Assembly (NCBI RefSeq): GCF_016863635.1
Contig: NZ_BOPG01000030.1
Span: forward strand, 1-64,000
From: Virgisporangium aurantiacum
Lineage (GTDB): Bacteria > Actinomycetota > Actinomycetes > Mycobacteriales > Micromonosporaceae
Length of the DNA: 64,000 nt
Direction: 5' to 3'
Numbering within the stretch: position 1 is the first letter of the stretch; each line of letters starts with the position of its first letter. Under the pieces are notes generated by a model. It did not search any database and was not told the origin of the DNA. It saw nothing but the letters and a program-made list of their open reading frames with translations. Position numbers and translations under genes: made by a program. Positions 36,650 to 45,085 of this stretch are shown here, piece by piece.

Positions 36650-38041
36650 TCAGCCGGCCGCGTCGATGGCGCGCTGCGCCTTCACGTTGGCGTCCTTGAG
36701 CAACTGGTCGATGTTGGCGTTCTTGTCCGTCAGGACGGCCTGCACCACCGTGTCGAGCGCCTTGTAGACGTCCTGGGTGGCGTATGCCGGCTCGTTGACG
36801 AGCTTGGTGTCGAAGACCTTGCTGGTGAACGTGGACATCTGGTCCAGCGGCACGTTGATGAGCGGCTTGATCCACTCCTGGTACTGCTGGTACTGCTGCT
36901 GGGAGAAGATCGGCAGCTCGGGGGTGCCCACCGGCTGCTTGCTCGCGATCTGGATTTCCGCGGCCTTCTTCGCGGCGGCCTCGTTGGTGTACTTGCGTAG
37001 GTAGTGGTAGTCGATCCACTTGACCGCCGCGGCCTTCTCGTTGCTGCTGGCCTTGCTCGACAGGGCCGCCAGGGTGCCACCGCCGAGGACGCCGGAGTCA
37101 CCACCGGTGAGCGGGACCATCGTCAGGCCGTACGACTTCGGGTTGATGTTGTTCGACTGCACCAGGCTCGTGTAGATATCCTGACCCGAGGTGTACATGC
37201 CGATCTTGCCGGCGGCGAACGCCTGGTTGATGCCCGACCAGTCGTAGTCGAAGTTCGCACCCATGGCGTTGTCGGTCCAGCGCAGGTCCTTCAGGTACTG
37301 CAGCGCGGCCTTGGTCTGGGCGTTGTCGAGCGTCGCCTTCTTGCCGTCGAGCATCCGGCCACCGCGGGCGTAGGTGTCGACGGTCAGCTGCCAGCCGCCG
37401 GTGCCGTCCTTGGACATCTGGGCGAACCCGGCCTGGCCGGTCTTGTCGGCGATGGCCTTGGCGGCCGTGCGGACCTCTTCCCAGGTGGTCGGCGGCTTGT
37501 TCGGGTCGAGCCCCGCCTGGGTGAACAGGTCGCGGTTGTAGTGCAGGCCGACGGCGTAGACGTTCTTCGCGGGAATGGCGTAGGTGTGACCGTCCTGGCC
37601 CTGGCCGTACTGCAGCACGTTCTTGTTGAAGTTCGAGGCGTACGAGAGCTGGTTCAGGTAGCCCTGCATGTCAGCGATCTGCCCGTTGGCGATCAGGGTC
37701 TTCGCGTCGGTGAAGGGGATCTCGAACACCGTCGGCAGCGTGCCACCCGCGAGGTCGGCCGCGAACGTGGTGGCCTTCCATTCGTAGTCGTGCGTCTTGA
37801 CCGTGATGTTCGGGTTTTCGTTCTGGAAGTCCGTCACCTCCTGCGCGAGTGCCTGCTGCGCCTCGGGCTTGGCGCCGGGGAGCAGACCCACCACGTTGAG
37901 CGTGACCTTGGTCTTCGGGTCGAGTGTCGTCGAGCTTGAGTCGCCGCTGTCGTTGTCGCTCGAGGAGCACGCGACGAGCGTGCTGCTGAGCGCCAGCGCA
38001 CCCGCGATGGCGAATGCCGCCGCGGTACGTGAGTACTTCAT
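36650..38041 (-). CDS. Sugar ABC transporter substrate-binding lipoprotein (AglE/MalE-like)
   Basis: 463 residues. The lipoprotein signal ends in the lipobox STLVACSSSDN (Cys around residue 25), anchoring it to the outer face of the membrane. The mature protein is a cluster-B (family 1) solute-binding protein: KVTLNVVGLLPGAKPEA, ITVKTHDYEWKATTFAADLA, the hinge YAIPAKNVYAVGLHYNRDLF and WEEVRTAAKAIADKTG. CAGGAGCG precedes the ATG at 38041. Delivers alpha-glucosides to the two permeases. First gene of the operon and adjacent to its LacI regulator. Confidence 0.94.
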   Translation of the reverse strand: MKYSRTAAAFAIAGALALSSTLVACSSSDNDSGDSSSTTLDPKTKVTLNVVGLLPGAKPEAQQALAQEVTDFQNENPNITVKTHDYEWKATTFAADLAGGTLPTVFEIPFTDAKTLIANGQIADMQGYLNQLSYASNFNKNVLQYGQGQDGHTYAIPAKNVYAVGLHYNRDLFTQAGLDPNKPPTTWEEVRTAAKAIADKTGQAGFAQMSKDGTGGWQLTVDTYARGGRMLDGKKATLDNAQTKAALQYLKDLRWTDNAMGANFDYDWSGINQAFAAGKIGMYTSGQDIYTSLVQSNNINPKSYGLTMVPLTGGDSGVLGGGTLAALSSKASSNEKAAAVKWIDYHYLRKYTNEAAAKKAAEIQIASKQPVGTPELPIFSQQQYQQYQEWIKPLINVPLDQMSTFTSKVFDTKLVNEPAYATQDVYKALDTVVQAVLTDKNANIDQLLKDANVKAQRAIDAAG

Positions 38042-38110
38042 CGTCGCTCCTGGGTGGGTGGGTAGACATCCGGCCCGCGTGGGTCGGACGGGAGGAAGTC
38101 GGCGGTGTGT

Positions 38111-38121
38111 GCAAGTCTTGC
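38111..38121. promoter_or_regulatory. LacI-type operator candidate of the sugar operon
   Basis: GCAAG-T-CTTGC is a perfect 5-bp inverted repeat 70-80 bp upstream of the binding-protein start. MalR/AglR-like LacI regulators of actinobacteria recognise CTTGCA-type half-sites, so this is a plausible site. Confidence 0.45.
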
Positions 38122-38336
38122 GTCGGATGCTGGGGTATTTGCGTGCTTCCGGCGCGTTACTGATCAGTTTCCATCGCATAGCGTCACGGTTTCGGCTGAC
38201 GTAGGCAAGAGATTAGGCTCAGCGCTCAAAAAAGGCCATGGTCCGTTGCAAGATTTTAATGATCCGTCGGCGAAACATTGCAGTGGTCTCGCTCCCACGG
38301 GTCATCGGGTACATGTGCGGCGGACCGCACGCAAAA

Positions 38337-38368
38337 GGCGCTCCAACTTCCGGAGAAGTTGGAGCGCC
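38337..38368 (-). terminator. Intrinsic terminator of the lacI gene
   Basis: A perfect 14-bp stem (GGCGCTCCAACTTC/GAAGTTGGAGCGCC) with a 4-nt loop, followed on the minus strand by TTTTGCG, 18 bp after the lacI stop. It is the clearest rho-independent terminator in the window. Confidence 0.85.
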
Positions 38369-38385
38369 CGGGGTTACGTCCGAGG

Positions 38386-39399
38386 TCAGGCCGCTTTCGT
38401 GGCCGCGGTCCGCAGGGCGCCGGTGGAGCCGCGGACGACCAGCTCCGGCTCGAACAGCATCTCCTCGGTCGGCACGTGCGTGCCCGCCACCTGGCTCACC
38501 AGCAGCGTGACGGCCGCCTGCCCCATCGCCTGGATGGGCTGGCGGACGGTGGTCAGCGGCGGATCGGTGCAGTTCATGAAGACCGAGTCGTCGAAGCCGA
38601 CCACCGAGATGTCGTCGGGGACCTCGCGATCGAGCCAGCGGGCCGCCCGGATGGCACCGAGCGCGAGCACGTCGCTGGCGCAGATGATCCCGGTGACCCC
38701 CTGCCGGATCAGCCGGATGGCGCCCGCCCGGCCGCCCTCCATCGAGAAGATCCCCCGCTCGACGTCGTCGGTCCTGACCGTGGCGGAGAACGCTTCGAAG
38801 GCCGTGAGCTTGCGGTTGGACGGAGCGTGATCGGACGGGCCCAGCAGCAGGCCGATGCGCTCGTGCCCGAGCGAGGTGAGGTGGTTGAAAGCCTGGTCGA
38901 CCGCGTGACCGTCGTCGACCGAGACCCGCGGGAAGCCCAGGTCGTCGATCGCGGCGTTGACCAGCACCGCGGGCAGGCCCCGCTCGTGCAACCGGTGGTA
39001 GTGCTCGTGGTCGGCGGCGCCCTGGTGGTAGAGGCCGCCGCAGAAGATGATGCCGGAGACGTGCTGGTCGAGCAGGATCTCGACGTAGTCGGCCTCGGAC
39101 ACGCCGTCGGCGGTGCGCGTGCACAGCACCGGCGTGAAGCCCCGCTTGGCCAGCGCACCGGCGACCACCTCGGCGAACGCCGGGAAGATCGGGTTCTGCA
39201 ACTCGGGTAGCACCAGGCCCACCAGCCGGACGCGCTCGCCGCGGAGCTTGGCCGGGCGCTCGTAGCCCAGGACATCCAGCGCGGTGAGGACCGCTGTGCG
39301 CGTCGTGTCGGAGATGCCGGGTTTGCCATTGAGTACCCGACTCACCGTCGCCTCGCTCACGCCGGCGTACTTCGCCACCTCAGCGAGTCGTCGAGTCAT
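38386..39399 (-). CDS. LacI-family transcriptional regulator
   Basis: 337 residues. The N-terminal HTH (RLAEVAKYAGVSEATVSRVL, then GKPGISDTTR) and the PBP-like effector domain (LVGLVLPELQNPIFPAFAEV onward, ending PPLTTVRQPIQAMGQAAVTL) are canonical. It lies just upstream of the sugar operon on the same strand with its own terminator. It should repress the operon until an alpha-glucoside binds. A GCAATTTCTTGC palindrome-like site overlaps its own promoter region at 39425-39436, consistent with autoregulation. Confidence 0.93.
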   Translation of the reverse strand: MTRRLAEVAKYAGVSEATVSRVLNGKPGISDTTRTAVLTALDVLGYERPAKLRGERVRLVGLVLPELQNPIFPAFAEVVAGALAKRGFTPVLCTRTADGVSEADYVEILLDQHVSGIIFCGGLYHQGAADHEHYHRLHERGLPAVLVNAAIDDLGFPRVSVDDGHAVDQAFNHLTSLGHERIGLLLGPSDHAPSNRKLTAFEAFSATVRTDDVERGIFSMEGGRAGAIRLIRQGVTGIICASDVLALGAIRAARWLDREVPDDISVVGFDDSVFMNCTDPPLTTVRQPIQAMGQAAVTLLVSQVAGTHVPTEEMLFEPELVVRGSTGALRTAATKAA

Positions 39400-39424
39400 G
39401 CCCGCAAGAGTAGTGCATCTGTTC

Positions 39425-39436
39425 GCAATTTCTTGC
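39425..39436. promoter_or_regulatory. LacI autoregulatory site candidate
   Basis: GCAA-TTTC-TTGC, 26 bp upstream of the lacI start, shares GCAA/TTGC half-sites with the operon site at 38111. Low information content keeps confidence modest. Confidence 0.35.
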
Positions 39437-39482
39437 ACGATGTCGTCTCATCCGCACCATGACACAGAGTATCGGTGCGACT

Positions 39483-40100
39483 TCAGGTGGTCGGTGGCGC
39501 CGCTGGTGTGCCGAGGGCGAGGATCGCTCGGGTGGACGCGGCGACGACGTCGTCGAGGAGGGCTGGTACGTCGCCGCCGAGGTACGGGCGGACCAGCCCG
39601 TACGGGCCGAGTCGGGTCGCCCAGGCCACCAGCGTCGAGCGCCTTTTCGTCGCGGTGCCGAAGCAGCGGCGGGTCAGCGTGCGGCTCAGGTCGTCGATGC
39701 CGGAGTTGACGCCGGCGATGTCGGGGCGCACCGAGTCGTGGCAGTCCCGGAGCAGCCGGTCCTGCCGGTACAGCGTCAGCGCGACGGCCTCGTCGGGGTG
39801 GCGGCGGCAGTAACGCGGCACGTGCACCGCCATCCGCACCAGCATGTCCAGCGGCGGCTCACCGTCGGCGTCCCCCTGTGCCGCGATGTCGAAGAGTCCG
39901 GCCTGGAACCGGCCGACGCTGCGCAGCCACAGCCGGGCCAGGACGACGTCGCGGGACGGGAACCGGTGATAGATCGAGCCGACCGGACCGCCGAGGGCGC
40001 GCGCCACGTCGGCGATCGTCGCCGCGTGCCGGTCGCGGGCCACGCAGGCCAGTGCCGCGTCGAGGATCTCGTCGGTGGTGAAGGCGGCGGGACGGGGCAT
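39483..40100 (-). CDS. TetR-family transcriptional regulator
   Basis: 205 residues. HTH: TTDEILDAALACVARDRHAA, TIADVARALGGPVGSIYHRF and SRDVVLARLW. The remaining helices form a ligand pocket with two cysteines in YCRRHPD and LRDCHDS. Divergent from an SRPBCC-fold gene with a 60-bp gap full of TTCTA/TAGAA half-sites, so the two are very likely a regulator/target pair. Confidence 0.92.
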   Translation of the reverse strand: MPRPAAFTTDEILDAALACVARDRHAATIADVARALGGPVGSIYHRFPSRDVVLARLWLRSVGRFQAGLFDIAAQGDADGEPPLDMLVRMAVHVPRYCRRHPDEAVALTLYRQDRLLRDCHDSVRPDIAGVNSGIDDLSRTLTRRCFGTATKRRSTLVAWATRLGPYGLVRPYLGGDVPALLDDVVAASTRAILALGTPAAPPTT

Positions 40101-40110
40101 CCGGTTATTC

Positions 40111-40140
40111 TAGATCACAGGTTCTAGAACTCGTATTCTA
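40111..40140. promoter_or_regulatory. TetR operator cluster (TTCTAGAA-type half-sites)
   Basis: GTTCTAGAAC (40121-40130) is a perfect 10-bp palindrome. TAGAA and TTCTA also pair at 40125-40140 around CTCGTA, and a further TCTAGA lies at 40109-40114. Overlapping sites between divergent starts suggest binding of more than one dimer. Confidence 0.6.
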
Positions 40141-40160
40141 AAATTGCTAGCCTCACCGGC

Positions 40161-40727
40161 ATGGTCTCCACACTCGCCGACGCGCTGCCGGCCGCCGAGT
40201 TCACCGAGTTCCACGACATCGTCATCGACGCCCCCGCCGCCGACGTCTGGGCGGCCCTGTCCGCGACGACCTGGGCCGACCTGTGGCTCACCCGCCCGCT
40301 GGTCATCCTGCGCGGCCTGCGCCCGGCCAAGCCGGACACGACCCGGGGCCTGCTGGAGGGCGGTCCGGTCGTGCCGCTGTACCGCGAACCCGGCCGCTAC
40401 ATCGCCGGCGGCCGGATCGCCCGGCCGTGGAAGCCGCGTCCGGAACTCGGCCCGGCGGTGGCGACACTCGACGACCTGGCCGCACCGGTCACCGGTTCCT
40501 GGCTGAAGTACGGCATGGACTTCCGGCTGCACGACCTGCCCGGCGGACGTACCCGGCTGTCCACGTTCACGCTGTGCCAGCCCACCGACGAGGCTGCCCG
40601 CCGCGCCTTCGGCCGCTACTGGCGGCTCATCCGTCCGTTCAGCGGACTGATCCGGCGCGACATCCTCCACGCCGTCGCCCGCCGCGTTCAGATGTCGCTG
40701 GGACCGGGCTCCCACCCGGTCCGCTGA
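40161..40727 (+). CDS. SRPBCC-like (START-fold) protein
   Basis: 188 residues. The opening FTEFHDIVIDAPAADVWAAL is typical of polyketide-cyclase/START-like SRPBCC domains, followed by a long hydrophobic-cavity region and RTRLSTFTLCQPTDEAARRA and the C-terminal helix region IRRDILHAVARRV. Such domains bind lipids or aromatic ligands. It is likely controlled by the divergent TetR. Its last 40 bp overlap the convergent GrpB-family gene. Confidence 0.78.
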   Translation: MVSTLADALPAAEFTEFHDIVIDAPAADVWAALSATTWADLWLTRPLVILRGLRPAKPDTTRGLLEGGPVVPLYREPGRYIAGGRIARPWKPRPELGPAVATLDDLAAPVTGSWLKYGMDFRLHDLPGGRTRLSTFTLCQPTDEAARRAFGRYWRLIRPFSGLIRRDILHAVARRVQMSLGPGSHPVR

Positions 40728-41230
40728 GCCCAGGTGTCGGCCCGCTGGATGATCTCCCAGCAGAACGGTGCCTTCGCGTCGGTGTACGCCTGCCCGTCGT
40801 GGGGGTACCGCTGCGCCAAGGTCCGTTTGAGTGCCACGTAGTCGCCGGCCGCCCGTAGATCGACCCGCAGAAAGTCGCGGAACAGGAGAGCGAACTGTTC
40901 CGAGAAGCTGCCCGCGCGGCGGACATGGATGTGAGTGCGCGGCTGACCGGGCGCCTCCCGGAAGTAGCGCTTCGTGCGCTCGGGATTCTCGGCCCGGTAG
41001 ACCAGGCCCAAGCCGACGAGAGGATCGCGGAACGGGGCAACCGGCTCGAGACGTTCGACCGACACCTGGACGTCGATGATGGGCTTGGCGGCGAGCCCTG
41101 GCACCGATGTGGAGCCGATGTGGTCCACCCGCAGCGCCACGTCGCCGAGCGCCGTTCGCAGTGCGGCGCCGATCTCGACGAACCGGGCCGGCCAGACCGG
41201 GTCGTAGTCCGCAATGCGGATCACCCGCAC
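40688..41230 (-). CDS. GrpB family protein
   Basis: 180 residues of the GrpB/UPF0157 nucleotidyltransferase-like family: the signature VDHIGSTSVPGLAAKPIIDV is unmistakable, preceded by the start region IADYDPVWPARFVEIGAALR and followed by GLGLVYRAENPERTKRYFRE. The function is unknown, though the fold is like nucleotidyltransferases. The GTG at 41230 is the best of two close starts; longer versions add unlikely sequence. Confidence 0.9.
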   Translation of the reverse strand: MRVIRIADYDPVWPARFVEIGAALRTALGDVALRVDHIGSTSVPGLAAKPIIDVQVSVERLEPVAPFRDPLVGLGLVYRAENPERTKRYFREAPGQPRTHIHVRRAGSFSEQFALLFRDFLRVDLRAAGDYVALKRTLAQRYPHDGQAYTDAKAPFCWEIIQRADTWAQRTGWEPGPSDI

Positions 41231-41297
41231 ACCGGCTTGATCGCCCGGGACGCCCACCCGGCCATCGTAGGGCCGCGCCCCAGGCGCAAGCACGCGG

Positions 41298-42224
41298 TCA
41301 GGGGACGAAGACGATGCGCTCGTCGGCGTCGGCGCTCCACATCTGCTCGACGTGGGTGAGGGGTACGGCCCGGGCCTGTACGTCGATCGCGCTGTTGTGA
41401 ACCGCGGAGGCGAGTGCGGGCAGTTCGGCGAGGAAGTCGCCGGCGGGGACGGAGCCGATGCCGCTGCCAACGAGCTGAAGCCGGGCGGAGCGCAACGCGG
41501 CGGAGGGGATCGGGGCGGTGTGCCCGGCGACGGAGCCGATCTGGATCCAGGTCAGCGGTGCGGTGCGGTCGGTGCGGGCGGTGAGCATCGGGATCATGGC
41601 ATTGGCGGCGGGTTCGCCCCACACGTAGTCGATGACGACGTCGACGTCGGCGGCGCGGGCGACCTGGTCGAAGGTGATCGTCTCGTCGGCGCCGAGTGTG
41701 GTCAGCGCCGCCAGTCGGGTGGTGTCGCGGCCGGCGGCGATGACCTGGGCGGCGCCGAACAGCTTGGCGATCTGGACCGCCATCCGTCCGGCGTTTCCGG
41801 TGGCACCGAGGACGAGGACCCGCTGCCCGGCGGTGAAGGCGATGCGGCGGCGCAGCGCGACCCAGGACGACATGGCCGGGTTCATCGCGGCGGCGATCTG
41901 TACCGGGTCGACGTCGTCGGGCAGGGTCACGCTGCGGCGCGGGTCGATCAGGGTGCGGTCGGCGAACGTGCCGAGGTTGGTGTCGTCGAGCACCACGTAG
42001 CGGAGGGTTCCGTTCTCGTCGCGCACCACGCCGTCGACGCCGGGGACGCGGGGGTACACGCCGTCGCTGGAGTAGTGGGTGCCGTTGGCCCTGGACCGGG
42101 TCAGGTGGTGCAGTCCGGCCGCGAGGACCTCGGCGACCGTTGCGTCGCCGTGCCGTTGGGCAGGTTCGGGGTGCTCGCGGTAGACCGGCGGGGTGTCGGG
42201 CGCGGCGATGACGGCAGCGTGCAT
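41298..42224 (-). CDS. Zinc-independent MDR/quinone oxidoreductase-like dehydrogenase
   Basis: 308 residues of the medium-chain dehydrogenase/reductase superfamily. The N-terminal GroES-like part is incomplete in motif but has GVYPRVPGVDGVVRDENG; the nucleotide-binding part is VLVLGATGNAGRMAVQIAKL with AAGRDTTRLAAL after it. No zinc-binding cysteines are seen, as in QOR-type NADPH quinone reductases. GGAGGTCACC precedes the ATG at 42224. Divergent from a MarR gene; the perfect 20-bp-arm palindrome between them implies control by it. Confidence 0.88.
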   Translation of the reverse strand: MHAAVIAAPDTPPVYREHPEPAQRHGDATVAEVLAAGLHHLTRSRANGTHYSSDGVYPRVPGVDGVVRDENGTLRYVVLDDTNLGTFADRTLIDPRRSVTLPDDVDPVQIAAAMNPAMSSWVALRRRIAFTAGQRVLVLGATGNAGRMAVQIAKLFGAAQVIAAGRDTTRLAALTTLGADETITFDQVARAADVDVVIDYVWGEPAANAMIPMLTARTDRTAPLTWIQIGSVAGHTAPIPSAALRSARLQLVGSGIGSVPAGDFLAELPALASAVHNSAIDVQARAVPLTHVEQMWSADADERIVFVP

Positions 42225-42239
42225 GGTGACCTCCGGGAA

Positions 42240-42288
42240 ATGGTTTGTATTACCAATCACCGCAATAATGATTGGTAATACAAACCAT
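42240..42288. promoter_or_regulatory. Perfect 20-bp-arm inverted repeat: MarR operator
   Basis: Arms ATGGTTTGTATTACCAATCA and its exact complement (42240-42259, 42269-42288) flank 9 bp (CCGCAATAA). Each arm contains a near-palindromic TTGTATTACCAA, so the region can be read as two MarR sites, one for each divergent promoter. Confidence 0.8.
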
Positions 42289-42306
42289 GTCAACTACAGT
42301 GGCCCC

Positions 42307-42762
42307 ATGACTTCCGACGCCCTCGCCGACGGACTCGTCGACGGCCTGGTCCGCAGCGCCTTCCAGGTGATGGGCGTGCTCACCAGCATCGGTGCCGAGC
42401 ACGACCTGTCGCTCACCCAGCTACGGGTACTCGGCATCCTCCGCGACCGCCGGGCCCGCATGACCGACCTGGCCGCGTTCCTCGGCCTGGACAAGTCGAC
42501 GATGTCCGGCCTCGTCGACCGCGCCGAACGCCGCGGACTACTGGCCCGCGGCAGGAACCCCGAAGACGGCCGGGTCATCGACGTGTTCATGACCCCGGCC
42601 GGCCTCGAACTCGCCGAACAACTGCAGGACAAGGTCCGGCAAGCCCTGTCGCCCGCAACCGGACGGCTAACCCCGGACCAACGCGCCCAACTGGTCCAAC
42701 TGCTCGAACCCGTCGTGACCCCACCATTGACGATGAATCCACGCCCGGCCGGCCAACGCTGA
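42307..42762 (+). CDS. MarR-family transcriptional regulator
   Basis: 151 residues with the MarR winged helix: LTQLRVLGILRDRRARMTDL, AAFLGLDKSTMSGLVDRAER and the wing RGRNPEDGRVIDVFMT, then C-terminal dimerisation helices. The start at 42307 lies 18 bp past the large palindrome. Presumably represses itself and the divergent quinone-oxidoreductase-like gene until an electrophilic or aromatic ligand binds. Confidence 0.93.
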   Translation: MTSDALADGLVDGLVRSAFQVMGVLTSIGAEHDLSLTQLRVLGILRDRRARMTDLAAFLGLDKSTMSGLVDRAERRGLLARGRNPEDGRVIDVFMTPAGLELAEQLQDKVRQALSPATGRLTPDQRAQLVQLLEPVVTPPLTMNPRPAGQR

Positions 42763-42987
42763 CCCGCCGGGCTTCAGGATCTTTCGTTCCCGCACCGGCA
42801 GCGGCCGGGACGTGCCCCCGTTTCTGCGGCCCGCCTCCCTGCGTTGTCGTGCGGGTGGAGGAAGTTGACGGTTGGATGGCCGCCAGCGGATGATCCATCG
42901 ACGTGTCGCTCGGGTTAGTGAGCCGGGACGCTGACCCTGATGGGCAACATGATTACCGTCATGCGGTGGCTTCAGGAGAGCGGATTC

Positions 42988-43674
42988 ATGAAGTTCCTTC
43001 TCACGTCGTCGGGCATCCGTAATCCGAGCATCTCCGACGCGCTCGTCGACCTGCTGGGCAAGCCGATCGCCGAGTCCACGGCCCTGTTCATCCCCACCGG
43101 CATCTACCCCTTCCCCGGCGGGAGTGCGATGGCGTGGACGGCGATTCACGGCCAGGCTTCCAGCCCGTTGTGCCAGCTGGGTTGGAAGTCCCTGGGGATG
43201 TTGGAGCTCACCGCGCTGCCGACCATTCGGGAAGAGAACTGGGTCCCGGCGGTCCGGGAAGCCGATGCCCTCCTCGTTTGGGGTGGCGATGTGCTGTACC
43301 TGACCTACTGGCTGCGCCAGTCGGGCCTGGCTGACCTCCTGCCATCGCTGAATGACACGGTTTACGTGGGGGTCAGCGCCGGGAGCATCGCGGTCACCCC
43401 GTACAACTGCGACGCCGAATTCGACCTCGGATTCGTCCCCGACGGCAGCGACATGGCGGAGGACGCCGACCGGGCGCTGGGGCTGGTGGACTTCACGCTG
43501 TACCCCCACCTCAATCATCCGGACATGGAGGACACCGAGCTGTCCAACATCCAGAAATGGGCGTCCGGAATCCCGGTCCCGACCTATGCGATCGACGACA
43601 ACACCGCCATCAAGGTGGTCGATGGCACTGTCGAGGTCATCTCCGAAGGCGACTGGAGACTGATCAGCCCCTGA
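42988..43674 (+). CDS. Peptidase E (S51 family)-like protein
   Basis: 228 residues. The fold and nucleophile elbow of S51 are present: LLTSSGIRNP at the start, ALLVWGGDVLYLTYWL, then YVGVSAGSIAVTPY with Ser130 as nucleophile, and FTLYPHLNHPD carrying the His. S51 enzymes cleave Asp-X dipeptides; this group also includes cyanophycinase-like proteins. CAGGAGA precedes the ATG at 42988. No nearby partner. Confidence 0.88.
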   Translation: MKFLLTSSGIRNPSISDALVDLLGKPIAESTALFIPTGIYPFPGGSAMAWTAIHGQASSPLCQLGWKSLGMLELTALPTIREENWVPAVREADALLVWGGDVLYLTYWLRQSGLADLLPSLNDTVYVGVSAGSIAVTPYNCDAEFDLGFVPDGSDMAEDADRALGLVDFTLYPHLNHPDMEDTELSNIQKWASGIPVPTYAIDDNTAIKVVDGTVEVISEGDWRLISP

Positions 43675-43728
43675 CCGAGACGTCCCTTCAGCCGAGGCAG
43701 CCCATCCCCATCGCGCGATCGCGTCGGG

Positions 43729-44148
43729 TTAGTCGAGCTCACTGAGCAAACGCATGCGCTCTTGTTCGAACGTCGGAAGTAGTGCCGCTACCCCTGCTCT
43801 GAACTCGTCACGGCTTTGCGGGCGCCGCGGCGGGTGTTGAGCCGGATGACCTTGGCGCGTGGATTTCTGCACCGATGCGGCGAATGCGTAGACGGCTGCG
43901 AGATCGGGAGCGTGCAATATCGTCAGCTCTTCGCCGTCGACCATCAAGTCGAGGATCTGTTGGCTAGTGCTCTCCAGCCGGGCAACAGCCGTCGCATCGT
44001 CGTCGCCGTTGGTCCGAGCAGCGGTTTCAAGCAACAGACGCATCTGCTCACGTACGTAGTTCTGATTTCCGGCCACATCGAGATGATGGCAGCCGCTGCA
44101 GTCATCTGCCGAGCCGATGCTCTCCAACGCAATGGCGCAGGGCCGCAC
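43729..44148 (-). CDS. Hypothetical protein with atypical codon use
   Basis: Up to 139 residues. The centre and end look protein-like and helical (VREQMRLLLETAARTNGDDD, LMVDGEELTILHAPDL, FEQERMRLLSELD). Codon choice is less G/C-biased at third positions than neighbours, with TAA stop and codons such as CGT, TTG and AGT, suggesting later acquisition. It sits beside an integrase remnant. The start is uncertain: GTG 44148 or an internal GTG about 70 bp downstream. No family is recognised. Confidence 0.45.
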   Translation of the reverse strand: MRPCAIALESIGSADDCSGCHHLDVAGNQNYVREQMRLLLETAARTNGDDDATAVARLESTSQQILDLMVDGEELTILHAPDLAAVYAFAASVQKSTRQGHPAQHPPRRPQSRDEFRAGVAALLPTFEQERMRLLSELD

Positions 44149-44157
44149 CCACCCGCC

Positions 44158-44391
44158 GACTCCGTACGCCGGCCACCCGTCCTGGCCGAATCACCCAGCC
44201 ACGGGCTTGGCCACCTGCAGTTCGAGGCGCTGATCACCACTGCCCGGTTGTCGGCACCTGGCCGCCACCGCCGGGATCCGCAAACGTTCGTGACCGCCAT
44301 GCTCGACGCCGGTGTTGGCCTCCGCGACGTGCAGATCGCCGCCCGTCACGCCGACTACATCCTCGCCGCCTTCATGGCCTGCGGCACATGA
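44158..44391 (+). pseudogene. Tyrosine recombinase (phage-type integrase) remnant with two in-frame deletions
   Basis: Three pieces of an actinobacterial integrase are fused in one frame: VRRPPVLAESPSHGLGHLQF (the start of the catalytic domain), TFVTAMLDAGVGLRDVQIAA with RHAD (the His-x-x-Arg-to-His region and following helix) and the final YILAAFMACGT. By comparison with complete relatives as I recall them, the part with the first catalytic Arg and Lys and the part with the Tyr nucleophile are missing, so it cannot recombine DNA. No start of its own is evident. Confidence 0.7.
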
Positions 44392-44533
44392 CCGACAGTC
44401 CGATCGACTCACGGCTTTGCCGAGAACCGCGCGTGACCAGCACCGGTTCGGATCATTGATCCTGTGACATGGTTCTGACGTCGCCGTGAAATTGCCGTCG
44501 AGGACAATAGATCCCCATGGACGGGGAGACTTC

Positions 44534-45085
44534 ATGAAGGTTCGCGCGCCGAACGGCGCCGAGTGGCGGACGGGGCGGCGCTGGCTCGCGTGGCGGCCGA
44601 GGATGCCCGCCCCACTGTCGTTCCTGCTCGGGATCGTCGAGTCGATCGGCTGGTTCGACGTGCTCTTCCCGCTGGCTGTGATCGTGCTGATCCTCGCATT
44701 GCCACTTGCGGTGGTGCACCTGCTCAACTGGGCCGTCGCGCTGGTGGCGACACCGGTTGCGCTGGCACTGCGGGCTTGGGGCGGGCGGTCCTGGACCGTC
44801 GTCGCGTATCCGTATCGCTACGCCTACCGCCACGGCGAACATGTGGGCACGGCATCCGGGTTCGCAGCGGCCGGCGACCTCGCCAGTCAGGCACGGGCGG
44901 CGATTGAAAGCACCGGGCAGCCGCTGCCGCTGACGGGGCCACCACCACCGTCACGGAGACCCATCGAGGACCGCACGCGGGTCGAACGCTGGGTGCTGAG
45001 ACACACCTCGCAACACCTGCCCCCCGATCCGTACGGGCCTGATCGCCAACGTGCGGGCCAGCCGGACCCGAATCGAACGGCCTGA
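44534..45085 (+). CDS. Membrane protein of unknown function
   Basis: 183 residues. A hydrophobic region of about 55 residues (FLLGIVESIGWFDVLFPLAV, then LILALPLAVVHLLNWAVALV) gives two or three membrane helices. A C-terminal cytoplasmic tail follows, rich in Pro/Arg and Gln. The segment AYPYRYAYRHGEHVGTASG is Tyr/Arg-rich. GGGGAG precedes the ATG at 44534. No known domain. Confidence 0.65.
   Translation: MKVRAPNGAEWRTGRRWLAWRPRMPAPLSFLLGIVESIGWFDVLFPLAVIVLILALPLAVVHLLNWAVALVATPVALALRAWGGRSWTVVAYPYRYAYRHGEHVGTASGFAAAGDLASQARAAIESTGQPLPLTGPPPPSRRPIEDRTRVERWVLRHTSQHLPPDPYGPDRQRAGQPDPNRTA

Larger units (their letters stand above)
38042..38385. other. 344-bp promoter region of the sugar operon and 3' end of lacI
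   Basis: Contains the leader of the binding-protein gene with a LacI-type half-site palindrome (38111-38121), a second TTGCAAG-like half-site at 38246, and the lacI terminator at 38337-38368. No ORF is supported. Confidence 0.6.

Noticed and set aside
43675..43728. Operator from the GCGATCGC palindrome
   Set aside because: An eight-base palindrome is common at this GC content and lies between two convergent 3' ends.
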